A DNA stretch of 64,000 bases, from the NCBI GenBank assembly GCA_963820965.1, contig CAWGCC010000046.1, positions 62,001 through 126,000 on the forward strand, given 5' to 3'. Position numbers and translations under genes: made by a program. The notes beneath the pieces are model-generated. The model made no database searches, was not told the DNA's origin, and worked only from the letters and a program-made list of their open reading frames with translations. Origin of the DNA: DATEDA01 sp963820965 (GTDB taxonomy: Bacteria; Pseudomonadota; Gammaproteobacteria; Burkholderiales; SG8-39). The number at the start of each line of letters is the position of its first letter. Positions within the stretch are counted from its first letter, which is position 1. Positions 52,696 to 61,634 of this stretch are shown here, piece after piece.

Positions 52696-53059
52696 GCGCG
52701 GTTGGGCGATTTGTGGGGTGCACAATAACCGCGGACGAACTCGCGCGGTGTGTGGCGGCGATGGCGGTCCTTCTCGAACGCACGCGTTGCGCATGACGCG
52801 ATACGACACGCTGCGCTCAGCGCCGCGCCGACCGTCGCAACTGCGCGCGCATCCACCTCTGCGGCGCACGGTCGATTATCGGCGCGGATGATGCCGAAGC
52901 CGAGTTCGGTCGGCGACCGCGCGCGCTGGTCCCGCTTGGCACGTTCGGATTTCTCCATCGCGGACCGGCTTGGCGGCGAAACCGCGGAGGGGCCCCGGTC
53001 CGCGGGGCCACGCCGAATCGCGCGCGCTCTGCATCGGCAAGCCCTTGATCCGCCAGCCG

Positions 53060-53089
53060 TTGACTTCGCGCTTCGGGCGAGCCTACACT
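53060..53089 (+). promoter_or_regulatory. Sigma70 promoter of mdh
   Basis: TTGACT (53060-53065), an 18-bp spacer and TACACT (53084-53089) form a good sigma70 pair. Transcription would start near 53096, leaving a leader of about 100 nt before mdh. Confidence 0.55.
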
Positions 53090-53195
53090 CGCTCGTCGTT
53101 GCGCCGCAGCACAAGCGCGATTCGGTACCATCGGCGGGCGTGGGCCACGCCTTCGCGCGGCCCGATTCCCGACCCCGTCCTTCAGGAGCAAGACC

Positions 53196-54182
53196 ATGGC
53201 GAAGCAACCCGTTCGAGTCGCAGTGACCGGCGCCGCCGGTCAGATCGGCTACAGCATGCTGTTCCGGATCGCCGCCGGCGAGATGCTCGGCAAGGACCAG
53301 CCGGTGATCCTGCAGCTCCTCGAGATCACGCAGGCGCTGCAGGCGCTCAGGGGCGTCGTCATGGAGCTCGAGGATTGCGCCTTCCCGCTGCTGCACGGGA
53401 TCGTCACCTCCGACGATCCGAACGTCGGGTTCCGGGACGCGAACTTCGCGTTGCTCGTCGGGGCGCGCCCGCGCTCGAAGGGCATGGAGCGGAAGGATCT
53501 CCTCGAAGCCAACGCACAGATCTTCACCGTCCAGGGCCGCGCGCTCGACGCGGTCGCGAGCCGCGACATCAGGGTGCTCGTCGTCGGCAATCCCGCGAAC
53601 ACGAACGCGCTCATCGCCATGAAGAGCGCACCCGGCCTCAAGCCCAGGCAGTTCACCGGGATGATGCGGCTCGACCACAACCGCGCGCTCTACCAGCTTG
53701 CGACGAAGCTCGGCAAGCCGGTCACCTCGATCCGCAAGATCGTGGTCTGGGGCAACCACTCGGCGACGCAATACCCGGACATCTTCCACGCCGAAGTGGA
53801 CGGGCAGAAGGCATGGCCGCTCGTCAACGATCAGTCCTGGCTCGAGTCGACGTTCATTCCGACGGTGCAGAAGCGCGGCGCCGCGATCATCGAGGCGCGC
53901 GGTGCGTCCTCGGCGGCGAGTGCGGCGAACGCGGCGATCGACCACGTGCGCGATTGGGTGCTCGGCTCGCGCGAGGGCGACTGGGTCACCATGGGCATTC
54001 CCGCTGACGGCAGCTACGGCATCGCCGAGGGAGTCATCTTCGGCTATCCGGTGACCTGCAAGGGCAGCGAGTACGAGATCGTCCGGAATCTCAGCGTGAG
54101 CGACTTCAGCCGCTCGCGCATCGAAGAGTCGCTCAAAGAACTGCTCGAAGAGCGCGACGGCGTGAAGCACCTGCTTGGATGA
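53196..54182 (+). CDS. mdh: Malate dehydrogenase
   Basis: The 328-aa NAD enzyme oxidises malate to oxaloacetate. It has VAVTGAAGQIGYSMLFRIAAG (NAD fold), VVVGNPANTNALIA-type string (here LVVGNPANTNALI), MRLDHNRA with the substrate arginine, and the catalytic histidine in VWGNHSATQYPD. Length and motifs match the betaproteobacterial, cytosolic-MDH-like group rather than the LDH-like group. CAGGAGCAAGACC supplies the ribosome-binding site. The stop overlaps the next start by 4 nt. Confidence 0.97.
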   Translation: MAKQPVRVAVTGAAGQIGYSMLFRIAAGEMLGKDQPVILQLLEITQALQALRGVVMELEDCAFPLLHGIVTSDDPNVGFRDANFALLVGARPRSKGMERKDLLEANAQIFTVQGRALDAVASRDIRVLVVGNPANTNALIAMKSAPGLKPRQFTGMMRLDHNRALYQLATKLGKPVTSIRKIVVWGNHSATQYPDIFHAEVDGQKAWPLVNDQSWLESTFIPTVQKRGAAIIEARGASSAASAANAAIDHVRDWVLGSREGDWVTMGIPADGSYGIAEGVIFGYPVTCKGSEYEIVRNLSVSDFSRSRIEESLKELLEERDGVKHLLG

Positions 54183-55051
54183 TGAAGTACTTCCGGCCGC
54201 GCCGGTCAATGCTGTATTCGCCGGCCAACATCCTGCGGTTCCTCGAGAAGGCGGCCGAGCTCCCCACCGACTGCGTGGTGATGGACCTCGAGGAGACGAT
54301 CGTCCCCGAGGCGAAGGAGGCCGCGCGCGCGAACGTCGTCAAGGCGCTGAAGACCTACGACTATGGCCAGCGCGAGGTCATCGTGCGGGTGAACCGGCTG
54401 AGCTCGCCGTGGATCGACGCCGACCTCCGCGCGGTCGCGCGGGCCGGAGCCCACGCCATCCTCTTCCCGCGAATCGAGAGCCGGCAGGAGGCGGTCGACT
54501 GCATCGCCGCGCTCGATCGCGCGGGCGGCGACAACCTGCCGGTGATGATGATGATCGAGACGCCGTTCGGCGTGCTGCGCTCGGAGCCGGTCGCCGGCGC
54601 GTCCGACCGCATCGCGGCGTTGGTGATGGGCACCGCCGACCTGACGAACCACCTGCACGCGCGCCCGCATCCGGAGCGGCTGCCCCTGATCACCAGCCTC
54701 TCGCTCGTAATTCTCGCCGCCCGCGCCCACGGGCGGTCGGTGGTCGACGGCATACAGTCGAACCTGAAGGACATGCACATGTTCGAGTACTCGTGCCGGC
54801 TCGGCCGCGACATGGGGCTCGACGGCAAGACGCTGGTCCACCCCGACCAGCTGATCTACTGCAACGAGGCGTACACGCCGAAGCCCGCCGAGGTCGCCCA
54901 GGCGAAGGAGGTGATCGGCGCGTTCGAGAAGGCCGCGACCGAAGGCCGCGGCAATGTCGTCGTGAACGGACGGCTCATCGAACAGATGCACGTCGTCGCG
55001 GCGCGGCGCATGGTCACGCTAGACAAAGCCATCCGGAAGATGGCCCAGTAG
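54179..55051 (+). CDS. CitE-like CoA lyase (malyl/citramalyl-CoA lyase family)
   Basis: The 290-aa protein has the CitE-family start RRSMLYSPANILRFLEKA, metal/CoA motifs VVMDLEETIVPEAK, IVRVNRLSSPW, MMMIETPFGVL, MGTADLTNHL and DGKTLVHPDQLIYCNEAYTP. It should cleave or form a 3-hydroxyacyl-CoA such as malyl-CoA, methylmalyl-CoA or citramalyl-CoA. The start overlaps the mdh stop as ATGATGA, implying tight coupling. A MaoC hydratase and a second CitE-like gene follow directly. Confidence 0.88.
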   Translation: MMKYFRPRRSMLYSPANILRFLEKAAELPTDCVVMDLEETIVPEAKEAARANVVKALKTYDYGQREVIVRVNRLSSPWIDADLRAVARAGAHAILFPRIESRQEAVDCIAALDRAGGDNLPVMMMIETPFGVLRSEPVAGASDRIAALVMGTADLTNHLHARPHPERLPLITSLSLVILAARAHGRSVVDGIQSNLKDMHMFEYSCRLGRDMGLDGKTLVHPDQLIYCNEAYTPKPAEVAQAKEVIGAFEKAATEGRGNVVVNGRLIEQMHVVAARRMVTLDKAIRKMAQ

Positions 55052-55109
55052 GCCGGGGTGCCGCACGCCACGACCGCACGGCGCCCGAACTCCCGGCACC
55101 CTCCAAGCC

Positions 55110-56180
55110 ATGTCGAGATCGAAGGCCCGCGCCGGCCGATTCTTCGAGGATTTCCGGCTCGGCCAGCGCATCGTCCACCCGACGCCACGCACGATCACCG
55201 ACGGCGACTGTGCGCTCTACATCGCGCTCACCGGCGCACGCGATCCCGTGCACTGCGCCGCGCCCGTCGCGAAAGCGATGGGCTATCGCGACCGGACGAT
55301 CGACGACCTACTCCTCTTCCACATCGCTTTCGGCAAGACGGTTCCCGACATCTCGCTCAATGCCGTCGCGAACCTCGGCTATGCGGACCTGCGCTTCCTC
55401 GCGCCGTGCTACCCCGGCGACACGATCCGCGCGGAGTCGGAGGTGATCGGGCTGCGCGAGAGCTCGAACCGCCGCTCCGGCGTCGTGTACGTGCGCTCGA
55501 ATGCGTACAACCAGCACGGCGAGCCGGTGCTCACCTGGGCGCGCTGGGTGATGGTGCACAAGCGCGATCCGGACTCGCCGCCGCCCGCCACCGTCGTGCC
55601 TTCCCTCCCCGAGCTCGTTCCGCCCGACGCGCTCGCCGCGCCCGCTGCCGCGAACCCGGCGGCGCTCGCGCCGGCAGTCACCGGGAGCGCGGACCTCTGG
55701 GACGACTACGCTCCCGGCGAACGTATCGATCATCCGTCGGGCATGACGATCGAGGAATCCGATCACACGCTGGCGACCCGCCTCTACCAGAACACCGCGC
55801 GCGTCCATTTCGACGCGCTGGCGATGAAGCAATCGCCGTTCGGGCGGCGGCTCGTCTACGGCGGGCACGTGATCTCGGTATGCCGCGCGCTGAGCTACGA
55901 GGGCCTCGAGAACGCCTACGCGATCGCCGCGATCAACGCCGGCAGCCATACGAACCCCACCTTTGGCGGCGATACGCTCTATGCCGCCACGGAGGTGCGC
56001 GATCGGTGGCCCCTACCCGGCCGAATCGACGTCGGGGCGCTTCGCCTTCGCCTCATCGGCATCAAGAACGTCCCGCCGGCCGACGTCGAGTCGGCGGCTG
56101 GTCCCGACGGGAAACCGCATCCCAACGTCGTCCTCGACCTCGACTACACCGTGTTGATGCCCAGGAAAGCGCGCACATGA
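55110..56180 (+). CDS. Double-hotdog MaoC hydratase, mesaconyl-CoA hydratase-like
   Basis: The 356-aa protein has two MaoC-type hotdog units: residues 1-160 (FEDFRLGQRIVHPTPRTITDGD) and 195-350 (WDDYAPGERIDHPSGMTIEESDH, followed by RVHFDALAMKQSPFGRRLVYGGHV and NAGSHTNPTFGGDTLYA). Size and double-domain form match mesaconyl-CoA (2-methylfumaryl-CoA) hydratase, which interconverts mesaconyl-CoA and methylmalyl-CoA. It is flanked on both sides by CitE-like lyases, the expected partners for that step. The next gene starts inside its stop codon (ATGA). Confidence 0.82.
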   Translation: MSRSKARAGRFFEDFRLGQRIVHPTPRTITDGDCALYIALTGARDPVHCAAPVAKAMGYRDRTIDDLLLFHIAFGKTVPDISLNAVANLGYADLRFLAPCYPGDTIRAESEVIGLRESSNRRSGVVYVRSNAYNQHGEPVLTWARWVMVHKRDPDSPPPATVVPSLPELVPPDALAAPAAANPAALAPAVTGSADLWDDYAPGERIDHPSGMTIEESDHTLATRLYQNTARVHFDALAMKQSPFGRRLVYGGHVISVCRALSYEGLENAYAIAAINAGSHTNPTFGGDTLYAATEVRDRWPLPGRIDVGALRLRLIGIKNVPPADVESAAGPDGKPHPNVVLDLDYTVLMPRKART

Positions 56181-57163
56181 AACTCGTCCATCCCAATGAG
56201 GCCCTGTTCAGGGGCGAGAAGCCGTTTCCCGTCATCCCGTCGTGCGAGCACTTCGCCGGCAGCGAGAAGCTGATCGTCAAGGCCCTCGAGCTGCAGGACA
56301 AGCTGGGGCCGATCTTCGACATCACCTGCGACTGCGAGGACGGCGCGCAGGCCGGAAGCGAGAAGGAGCACGCGGAAATGGTCGTGCGCGTGCTCGGTTC
56401 GCCGGCGAACAAGCGGCGCATGGCGGGCGTGCGCATCCATGATTACACCCACCCGGCGTGGAAGCAGGACGTGGAGGTCGTCGTGTCCGGGGCGGGCAGC
56501 GTGCTCGCTTACGTCACGATCCCGAAGGCCACCTCGACGGGCCAGGTCGCGGAGATGATCATCCACATCGAGCAGGCGGCGGCCCGGCACGGGATCCGGC
56601 GGCAGATCCCGATCCACGCGCTCATCGAGACTCACGGCGCGCTGAAGGACGCGGCCGAGATCGCGCAGCTCCCGGGCATGCAGGTGCTCGACTTCGGCCT
56701 GATGGACTTCGTATCGGGCCACCACGGCGCGATCCCGGCCGCGGCGATGCGCTCGCCCGGCCAGTTCGAGCACAAGCTGCTCGCGCGGGCCAAGACCGAG
56801 GTCGTCGCCGCGGCGCTCGCGAACGGCGTCATCCCGGCGCACAACGTGACGCTCGACCTCAAGAACACCTACCAGACCTACCAGGACGCGTGGCGCGCGC
56901 GGACCGAGTTCGGTTTCCTGCGGATGTGGTCGATCTACCCGGCGCAGATCCAGCCGATCGTCGACGCGATGAAGCCGGACTACTCGGAGGTGCAGGACGC
57001 CGCGGCGATCCTCCTCGCGGCGCGAGCTGCCGAGTGGGGGCCGATCCAGTACGCCGGCGAGCTGCACGACCGGGCGACCTACCGGTACTTCTGGGAGATC
57101 CTCCAGAAGGCAAAAGTCACGGGCGTGGAGCTGCCGGAGGAGGCGGCGAAGGCCTTCTTCTAG
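56177..57163 (+). CDS. Second CitE-like CoA lyase
   Basis: The 328-aa protein is a distinct CitE-superfamily member: FDITCDCEDGAQAGSE (metal site), MAGVRIHDYTHPAW, VLAYVTIPKATSTGQV, IHALIETHGALKD, VLDFGLMDFVSGHHGAIP and a long C-terminal helix region (ATYRYFWEILQKAKVTG). It differs from the upstream lyase in using a D-x-E-D cluster and in its long tail, so the two are not recent duplicates. It probably acts on a related CoA ester. The start overlaps the hydratase stop as ATGA. Confidence 0.85.
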   Translation: MKLVHPNEALFRGEKPFPVIPSCEHFAGSEKLIVKALELQDKLGPIFDITCDCEDGAQAGSEKEHAEMVVRVLGSPANKRRMAGVRIHDYTHPAWKQDVEVVVSGAGSVLAYVTIPKATSTGQVAEMIIHIEQAAARHGIRRQIPIHALIETHGALKDAAEIAQLPGMQVLDFGLMDFVSGHHGAIPAAAMRSPGQFEHKLLARAKTEVVAAALANGVIPAHNVTLDLKNTYQTYQDAWRARTEFGFLRMWSIYPAQIQPIVDAMKPDYSEVQDAAAILLAARAAEWGPIQYAGELHDRATYRYFWEILQKAKVTGVELPEEAAKAFF

Positions 57164-57224
57164 CCGCCGGGAGCCGCCCGCGGTACTATGCAGCCGTCAT
57201 AACAATGCCACCTGGGGAGATGTC

Positions 57225-57611
57225 ATGAGACGGTTTCTGTGCCTGGCCGCGGCGGCGGTCGCCCTGCCTGCGACGGCCGCCCTTCCCGTTCCCGCCGACC
57301 AGCTGGTCGGCACCTGGGAATGTCGCGTCCCGGGAGCGGAGCCCACGCGGACCCCGCCCATCGTCTGGTTCGGGCCAGCGCAGGCGGACGGCAGGCTGGC
57401 CGCGACTTACGTGGACCTGGACGGCTTCGCCCGGACGGTCTCGGGCATCTCGGACATCCTCCCCGATGCCGGCGGCTGGTGGAGGGTCCAGCCGGAAGGC
57501 GGACAGGTGTTCATGGTTCAACCGCTCCCCGCGCGCGGAAGAACACCCGCCATGTCCCTCAGGCGGGGCAGCGCGTCGTACAGCTGTCTCCGCCTGCCGC
57601 GCTACATCTGA
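57225..57611 (+). CDS. Small exported protein of unknown function
   Basis: The 128-aa protein starts with a signal peptide (MRRFLCLAAAAVALPATAALP) after a GGGGAG site. The mature part begins PADQLVGTWECRVPGAEP, a lipocalin-like or DUF-type opening seen in small periplasmic proteins, and has two cysteines (WECRV and SYSCLR) able to form a disulfide. I do not recognise the family. It lies 61 bp after the CitE-like gene and 128 bp before the thioredoxin-like gene. Confidence 0.7.
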   Translation: MRRFLCLAAAAVALPATAALPVPADQLVGTWECRVPGAEPTRTPPIVWFGPAQADGRLAATYVDLDGFARTVSGISDILPDAGGWWRVQPEGGQVFMVQPLPARGRTPAMSLRRGSASYSCLRLPRYI

Positions 57612-57668
57612 CTTGCTTCCCCTGAGGCGCTTCGCCGCGCCACGCGCCCCTACTCTCCCGCGCCCCAG

Positions 57669-57689
57669 GGCGTAGCACCCTGCTACGCC
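57669..57689 (+). terminator. Hairpin between two small exported protein genes
   Basis: GGCGTAG (57669-57675) and CTACGCC (57683-57689) form a 7-bp stem with a 7-nt loop, followed by TTACAATAG rather than a T-run. It may be a weak terminator. The TACAAT (57691-57696) just after could instead be a -10 for the next gene. Confidence 0.35.
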
Positions 57690-57739
57690 TTACAATAGCG
57701 TCCCTCGCGCCGCCGCGGCGCGATCGCGACCATTCTGCA

Positions 57740-58288
57740 ATGCGTCCGCTCCGTCGACTCGCGCTCCTTGCGCTTCTGCTCGCGCCCCTAGCCGTAGCGG
57801 CGGAAGCGCCCGGCGCGGCGAAGCGGGACCCGATGCGGCACTTCTTCTCGCCCACCCTCGGCGACCTCAAAGCAGAGGCGGCCGATGCCCGGGCCGCCGG
57901 CAAGCGGGCGGTGTTCGTGATGTACGTCCGCGACGACTGCCCCTACTGCGAGCGCATGAAGCGCGACGTCCTGTCGCTCGAGGCGGTGCAGGACTATTAC
58001 CGGCGCGAGTTCGCAGTGCTCGCCGTGGACATCCGGGGTGCGGTGCCGATCGTCGACTTCGCCGGGCGGAGCACGGTCGAGAAGAGCTTCGCCGCGGCCC
58101 AAGGGGTGACTTTCTCGCCCGTGATCGTCTTTTACGACTTCGACGGCAAGCCGCTCGCCCGCCAGAACGGCGAGATCCGCGACCGCCGCGAGTTCCTGCT
58201 GCTCGGCGAGTTCGTCGCGAGCGGCGCTTACCGCACCCGTTCGTTCGCCGAATACAAGCAATCGATGGGCAACTGGAAGGGAAGCTGA
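57740..58288 (+). CDS. Exported thioredoxin-fold protein (SoxW-like)
   Basis: The 182-aa protein has a signal peptide (MRPLRRLALLALLLAPLAVAAEA) and a thioredoxin fold with the active-site motif DDCPYCERMKRDVL, followed by TFSPVIVFYDFDGKPLARQNG with the conserved cis-proline. It is probably a periplasmic disulfide reductase or carrier of the thioredoxin-like SoxW type. It ends 2 nt before acnA, so the two are cotranscribed, but no functional link with aconitase is known. Confidence 0.82.
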   Translation: MRPLRRLALLALLLAPLAVAAEAPGAAKRDPMRHFFSPTLGDLKAEAADARAAGKRAVFVMYVRDDCPYCERMKRDVLSLEAVQDYYRREFAVLAVDIRGAVPIVDFAGRSTVEKSFAAAQGVTFSPVIVFYDFDGKPLARQNGEIRDRREFLLLGEFVASGAYRTRSFAEYKQSMGNWKGS

Positions 58289-58290
58289 CC

Positions 58291-61005
58291 ATGCCGCATA
58301 ACACATTCAACGCCCTGCAGGAGTTCAAGCCCGCCGCGGGCAAGTCCGGGAAGTTCTACTCGCTCGCGGCGTTGGAGAAGGCCGGCCTCGGGAAGGTCTC
58401 CCGGCTGCCGGTCTCGATCCGCATTGTGCTCGAGTCGGTGCTGCGCAACTGCGACGGCAAGAAGGTGACGGAGGAGCACGTGCGGCAGCTCGCCGCCTGG
58501 AAGCCGAACGCGACGCGCACCGACGAGATCCCGTTCGTGCTCGCCCGCATCGTGCTCCAGGACTTCACCGGGGTGCCGCTGCTCGCCGACCTCGCGGCGA
58601 TGCGCAACGTGGCGAGCCGCATGGGCAAGAACCCGAAGGTGATCGAGCCGCTCGTGCCGGTCGATCTCGTCGTCGACCATTCGGTGCAGATCGACCACTA
58701 CGGCACGAAGAACGCGCTCGACCTGAACACGCGGCTCGAATTCGAGCGCAACCAGGAGCGCTACACGTTCCTCAAGTGGGGCATGCAGGCGTTCGACACG
58801 TTCAAGGTCGTGCCGCCCGGGATCGGCATCGTGCACCAGGTGAACCTCGAGTACCTCGCACGCGGCGTGCACCACACCCCCGACGGGGTCTACTACCCCG
58901 ACACGCTCGTCGGCACCGACTCGCACACGACGATGATCAACGGCATCGGCGTCGTCGGTTGGGGCGTCGGCGGCATCGAGGCCGAGGCTGGCATGCTCGG
59001 CCAGCCGATGTATTTCCTCACCCCCGACGTCGTCGGCGTGCACCTCACGGGTGCGCTTCGCGGCGGCGTCACCGCGACCGATCTCGTCCTCACCGTCACC
59101 GAGATGCTCCGGAAGGCGAAGGTGGTCGGGAAGTTCGTCGAGTTCTTCGGCGAAGGCGTCGAGAACCTCGCCGTCCCCGACCGCGCAACCATCGGCAACA
59201 TGGCGCCCGAGTACGGCGCGACGATCGGCTTCTTTCCGGTCGACGACAAGACCATCGCCTATCTCGAGGGCACCGGACGCACCAAGGAGGAGATCGACTC
59301 GTTCAAGGCCTATTTCAAGGCGCAGGCGCTATACGGCGTGCCGAAGAAGGGCGAGGTCGAGTACAGCCAGGTGCACGAGCTCGACCTCGCCACCGTGGCG
59401 CCCTCGCTTGCGGGGCCGAAGCGCCCGCAGGATCGGATCGAGATCGGCAACGTCAAGGCGAAGTTCCAGGAGCTCTTTTCGAAGTCGGTCGGCGACGGCG
59501 GTTACGGCAAGGCAGCCGCCACGCTGACCCCGCGTTTCCCGACCGGCAAGGCGGACATCAGCATCGGCAGCGGCGACGTGCTGATCGCCGCGATCACCTC
59601 CTGCACCAACACCTCCAACCCCGGCGTGCTGCTCGCCGCCGGCTTGCTCGCGAAGAAGGCGGTCGAGCGCGGGCTCGTCACGAAGAAATACGTGAAGACC
59701 TCGCTCGCGCCCGGCTCGCGCGTCGTGACCGAGTACCTCACGAAGTCGGGCCTGCTGCCCTATCTCGAGCAGCTCGGGTTTGCCGTCGCCGCCTACGGCT
59801 GCACCACCTGCATCGGCAACGCCGGTCCGCTCGATCCGACGATCGACGAGACCGTCACCAGGAACGACCTAGTCTGCGCCGCGGTGCTCTCCGGCAACCG
59901 CAACTTCGAGGCCCGCATCCACCCGAACATCCGTGCGAACTTCCTCGCCTCGCCGCCGCTCGTCGTCGCCTACGCGATCACCGGCACGATGCTCGTCGAC
60001 CTGATGACCGAGCCGCTGGGCAAGGGCAAGAACGGCGAGGACGTCTGGATCGGCGACGTCTGGCCGACGAGCCAGGAGATCTACGACTTCATGAAGTTCG
60101 CGATGGACCCGAAGACCTTCCGTGCGCTCTACGGGAACGTCGCCGATGCGAACCCGATGTGGAAGGGCGTGGTCGCCTCGACCGGCCAGGTCTACAACTG
60201 GCCGACCTCGACCTACATCGCCGAGCCGCCGTTCTTCAAGGACTTCGGCATGCAGCCGGGGCGGACCGGCGACGTCCGCGGCGCGCGGGTCCTCGGCATC
60301 TTCGGCGACTCGATCACGACCGACCACATCAGCCCGGCGGGCTCGATCAAGCCGACCTCGCCGGCGGGGATCTACCTCCTCGAGCACGACGTCGGCGTGC
60401 CCGACTTCAACTCGTACGGCGCGCGGCGCGGCAACCACGAGGTGATGATGCGCGGCACGTTCGCGAACGTCCGGATCAGGAACCTGATGGTTCCACCGAA
60501 GCCAGACGGCTCGCGCGTCGAGGGCGGCCTGACGGTCATGCAGCCCTCGGGCGAGCAGCTGCCGATCTACGACGCGGCGATGAAATACGTGGCCGCGGGC
60601 ACGCCGCTCGTGATCTTCGGCGGCGAGGAGTACGGGACCGGCAGCTCGCGCGACTGGGCGGCGAAGGGCACGCAGCTCCTCGGCGTGAAGGCGGTGGTCG
60701 CGCGCAGCTTCGAGCGCATCCACCGCTCCAATCTCGTCGGCATGGGCGTTGCGCCGCTGCAGTTCAAGGGCGCGGACTCGGTCCAGTCGCTGGGGATCAG
60801 GGGCGACGAGCAGTTCGACGTCATCGGCCTCGCCGGCGACCTCAGGCCGCAGCAAGACGTGACCCTGGTCATCCGGCGCGCTGACGGCTCGCGGCAGGAG
60901 GTGAAGGTGCTGCTGCGCATCGACACTCCGATCGAGGTCGATTACTACCGGCACGGGGGGATCATGCCGTACGTGTTACGCGACCTTCTTGCGAAGGCCG
61001 CGTAA
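58291..61005 (+). CDS. acnA: Aconitate hydratase A
   Basis: The 904-aa iron-sulfur enzyme isomerises citrate to isocitrate. It shows the AcnA/IRP pattern: VVDHSVQIDHYGTKNALDLN-type region, TDSHTTMINGIGVVGWGVGG, cluster cysteines in TSCTNTSNPGVL and YGCTTCIGNAGPL, and the swivel domain GGEEYGTGSSRDWAAKG. Length is typical for AcnA, not AcnB. A GGGAAG site precedes the ATG. The last 26 bp and the stop are partly duplicated downstream (60980-61074). Confidence 0.97.
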   Translation: MPHNTFNALQEFKPAAGKSGKFYSLAALEKAGLGKVSRLPVSIRIVLESVLRNCDGKKVTEEHVRQLAAWKPNATRTDEIPFVLARIVLQDFTGVPLLADLAAMRNVASRMGKNPKVIEPLVPVDLVVDHSVQIDHYGTKNALDLNTRLEFERNQERYTFLKWGMQAFDTFKVVPPGIGIVHQVNLEYLARGVHHTPDGVYYPDTLVGTDSHTTMINGIGVVGWGVGGIEAEAGMLGQPMYFLTPDVVGVHLTGALRGGVTATDLVLTVTEMLRKAKVVGKFVEFFGEGVENLAVPDRATIGNMAPEYGATIGFFPVDDKTIAYLEGTGRTKEEIDSFKAYFKAQALYGVPKKGEVEYSQVHELDLATVAPSLAGPKRPQDRIEIGNVKAKFQELFSKSVGDGGYGKAAATLTPRFPTGKADISIGSGDVLIAAITSCTNTSNPGVLLAAGLLAKKAVERGLVTKKYVKTSLAPGSRVVTEYLTKSGLLPYLEQLGFAVAAYGCTTCIGNAGPLDPTIDETVTRNDLVCAAVLSGNRNFEARIHPNIRANFLASPPLVVAYAITGTMLVDLMTEPLGKGKNGEDVWIGDVWPTSQEIYDFMKFAMDPKTFRALYGNVADANPMWKGVVASTGQVYNWPTSTYIAEPPFFKDFGMQPGRTGDVRGARVLGIFGDSITTDHISPAGSIKPTSPAGIYLLEHDVGVPDFNSYGARRGNHEVMMRGTFANVRIRNLMVPPKPDGSRVEGGLTVMQPSGEQLPIYDAAMKYVAAGTPLVIFGGEEYGTGSSRDWAAKGTQLLGVKAVVARSFERIHRSNLVGMGVAPLQFKGADSVQSLGIRGDEQFDVIGLAGDLRPQQDVTLVIRRADGSRQEVKVLLRIDTPIEVDYYRHGGIMPYVLRDLLAKAA

Positions 61006-61074
61006 CCCGAAAGTGGGGAACGCGAGACAAGGCTCGCGTAGACGCGACCTCCTGGCGAAGGCCGCGTAACCCGA
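60980..61074. repeat. Direct duplication of the acnA 3' end around a hairpin
   Basis: The 31 bp at 60980-61010 (acnA end including its stop) recur at 61044-61074 with two mismatches. Between them CGCGAG (61021-61026) and CTCGCG (61033-61038) form a stem. The second copy ends beside the convergent slyD stop codon. Confidence 0.75.
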
Positions 61075-61075
61075 G

Positions 61076-61564
61076 TCAGTGGTGGTGGTGCCCGCCCGGC
61101 CCGTGGGCGTGGCCGTGGGCGATCTCCTCCGCAGACGCGGGACGCACGTCGAGCACGGTGCAGCGGAACTCGATCGTCTGGCCGGCGAGCGGATGGTTGC
61201 CGTCGAGGGTGACCTCTTTCTCGCCGACCTTGACGACCCGAAAGCTCACCGGGTGGCTGTGATCGTCGTGCCTCGCCTCGCCTTGCACCCGCATCCCCAC
61301 CTTGAGCTTTCCCCGGAACTGGCTGCGCGGCTCGGCGCGCACGAGCTCCGGGTCGCGCGGCCCGAAGGCATCCTCGGGCGCGAGGCGGACCCGCACCCGC
61401 TCGCCCGCTTCCTTGTCGGCGAGCGCCGCCTCGACTTTCGGGAAGATTCCGCCATGGCCGCCGTGCAGGTAAACGAGCGGGCCGTGCCCGCGCTCGACGA
61501 CGTTGCCGCGCGCGTCGAGCACTTCGTACTTGAGGGCCACGACGCTGTTCCTGATGACTTTCAT
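61076..61564 (-). CDS. slyD: FKBP-type peptidyl-prolyl isomerase SlyD
   Basis: The 162-aa protein has the SlyD fold: VIRNSVVALKYEVLDARGNVVE, LVYLHGGHGGIFPKVEAALADKEAGE, VRLAPEDAFGPRD and the insert-in-flap chaperone domain, then VTLDGNHPLAGQTIEFRCTVLDV. The tail HGHAHGPGGHHHH is histidine-rich but short and lacks the cysteine clusters of E. coli SlyD. It may bind nickel weakly. The start is ATG 61564 (MKVIRNSVV). It is convergent with acnA. Confidence 0.92.
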   Translation of the reverse strand: MKVIRNSVVALKYEVLDARGNVVERGHGPLVYLHGGHGGIFPKVEAALADKEAGERVRVRLAPEDAFGPRDPELVRAEPRSQFRGKLKVGMRVQGEARHDDHSHPVSFRVVKVGEKEVTLDGNHPLAGQTIEFRCTVLDVRPASAEEIAHGHAHGPGGHHHH

Positions 61565-61634
61565 CGCCGGATTCCGGTAGAAAGCCGCGAACTCTAGCTG
61601 TTGCCGCCGGCCGCGTCGAGCTAAACTCGCGCCG

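Larger units (their letters stand above)
52638..53195. other. Divergent sdhC/mdh regulatory region, no gene seen
   Basis: This 558-bp stretch separates two TCA-cycle operons. It contains promoter-like elements for both sides (52687-52695 minus and 53060-53089 plus). Open frames here (for example 52817-53197 minus) show no recognisable protein features and no ribosome-binding site, so I call none. The middle part, about 52720-53050, holds nothing I can name. Confidence 0.6.

Noticed and set aside
52817..53197. Minus-strand open frame in the sdhC/mdh region
   Set aside because: No ribosome-binding site, low-complexity Arg/Pro/Ala composition and overlap with the mdh start. A GntR-type regulator, common near sdh, was looked for and not found.
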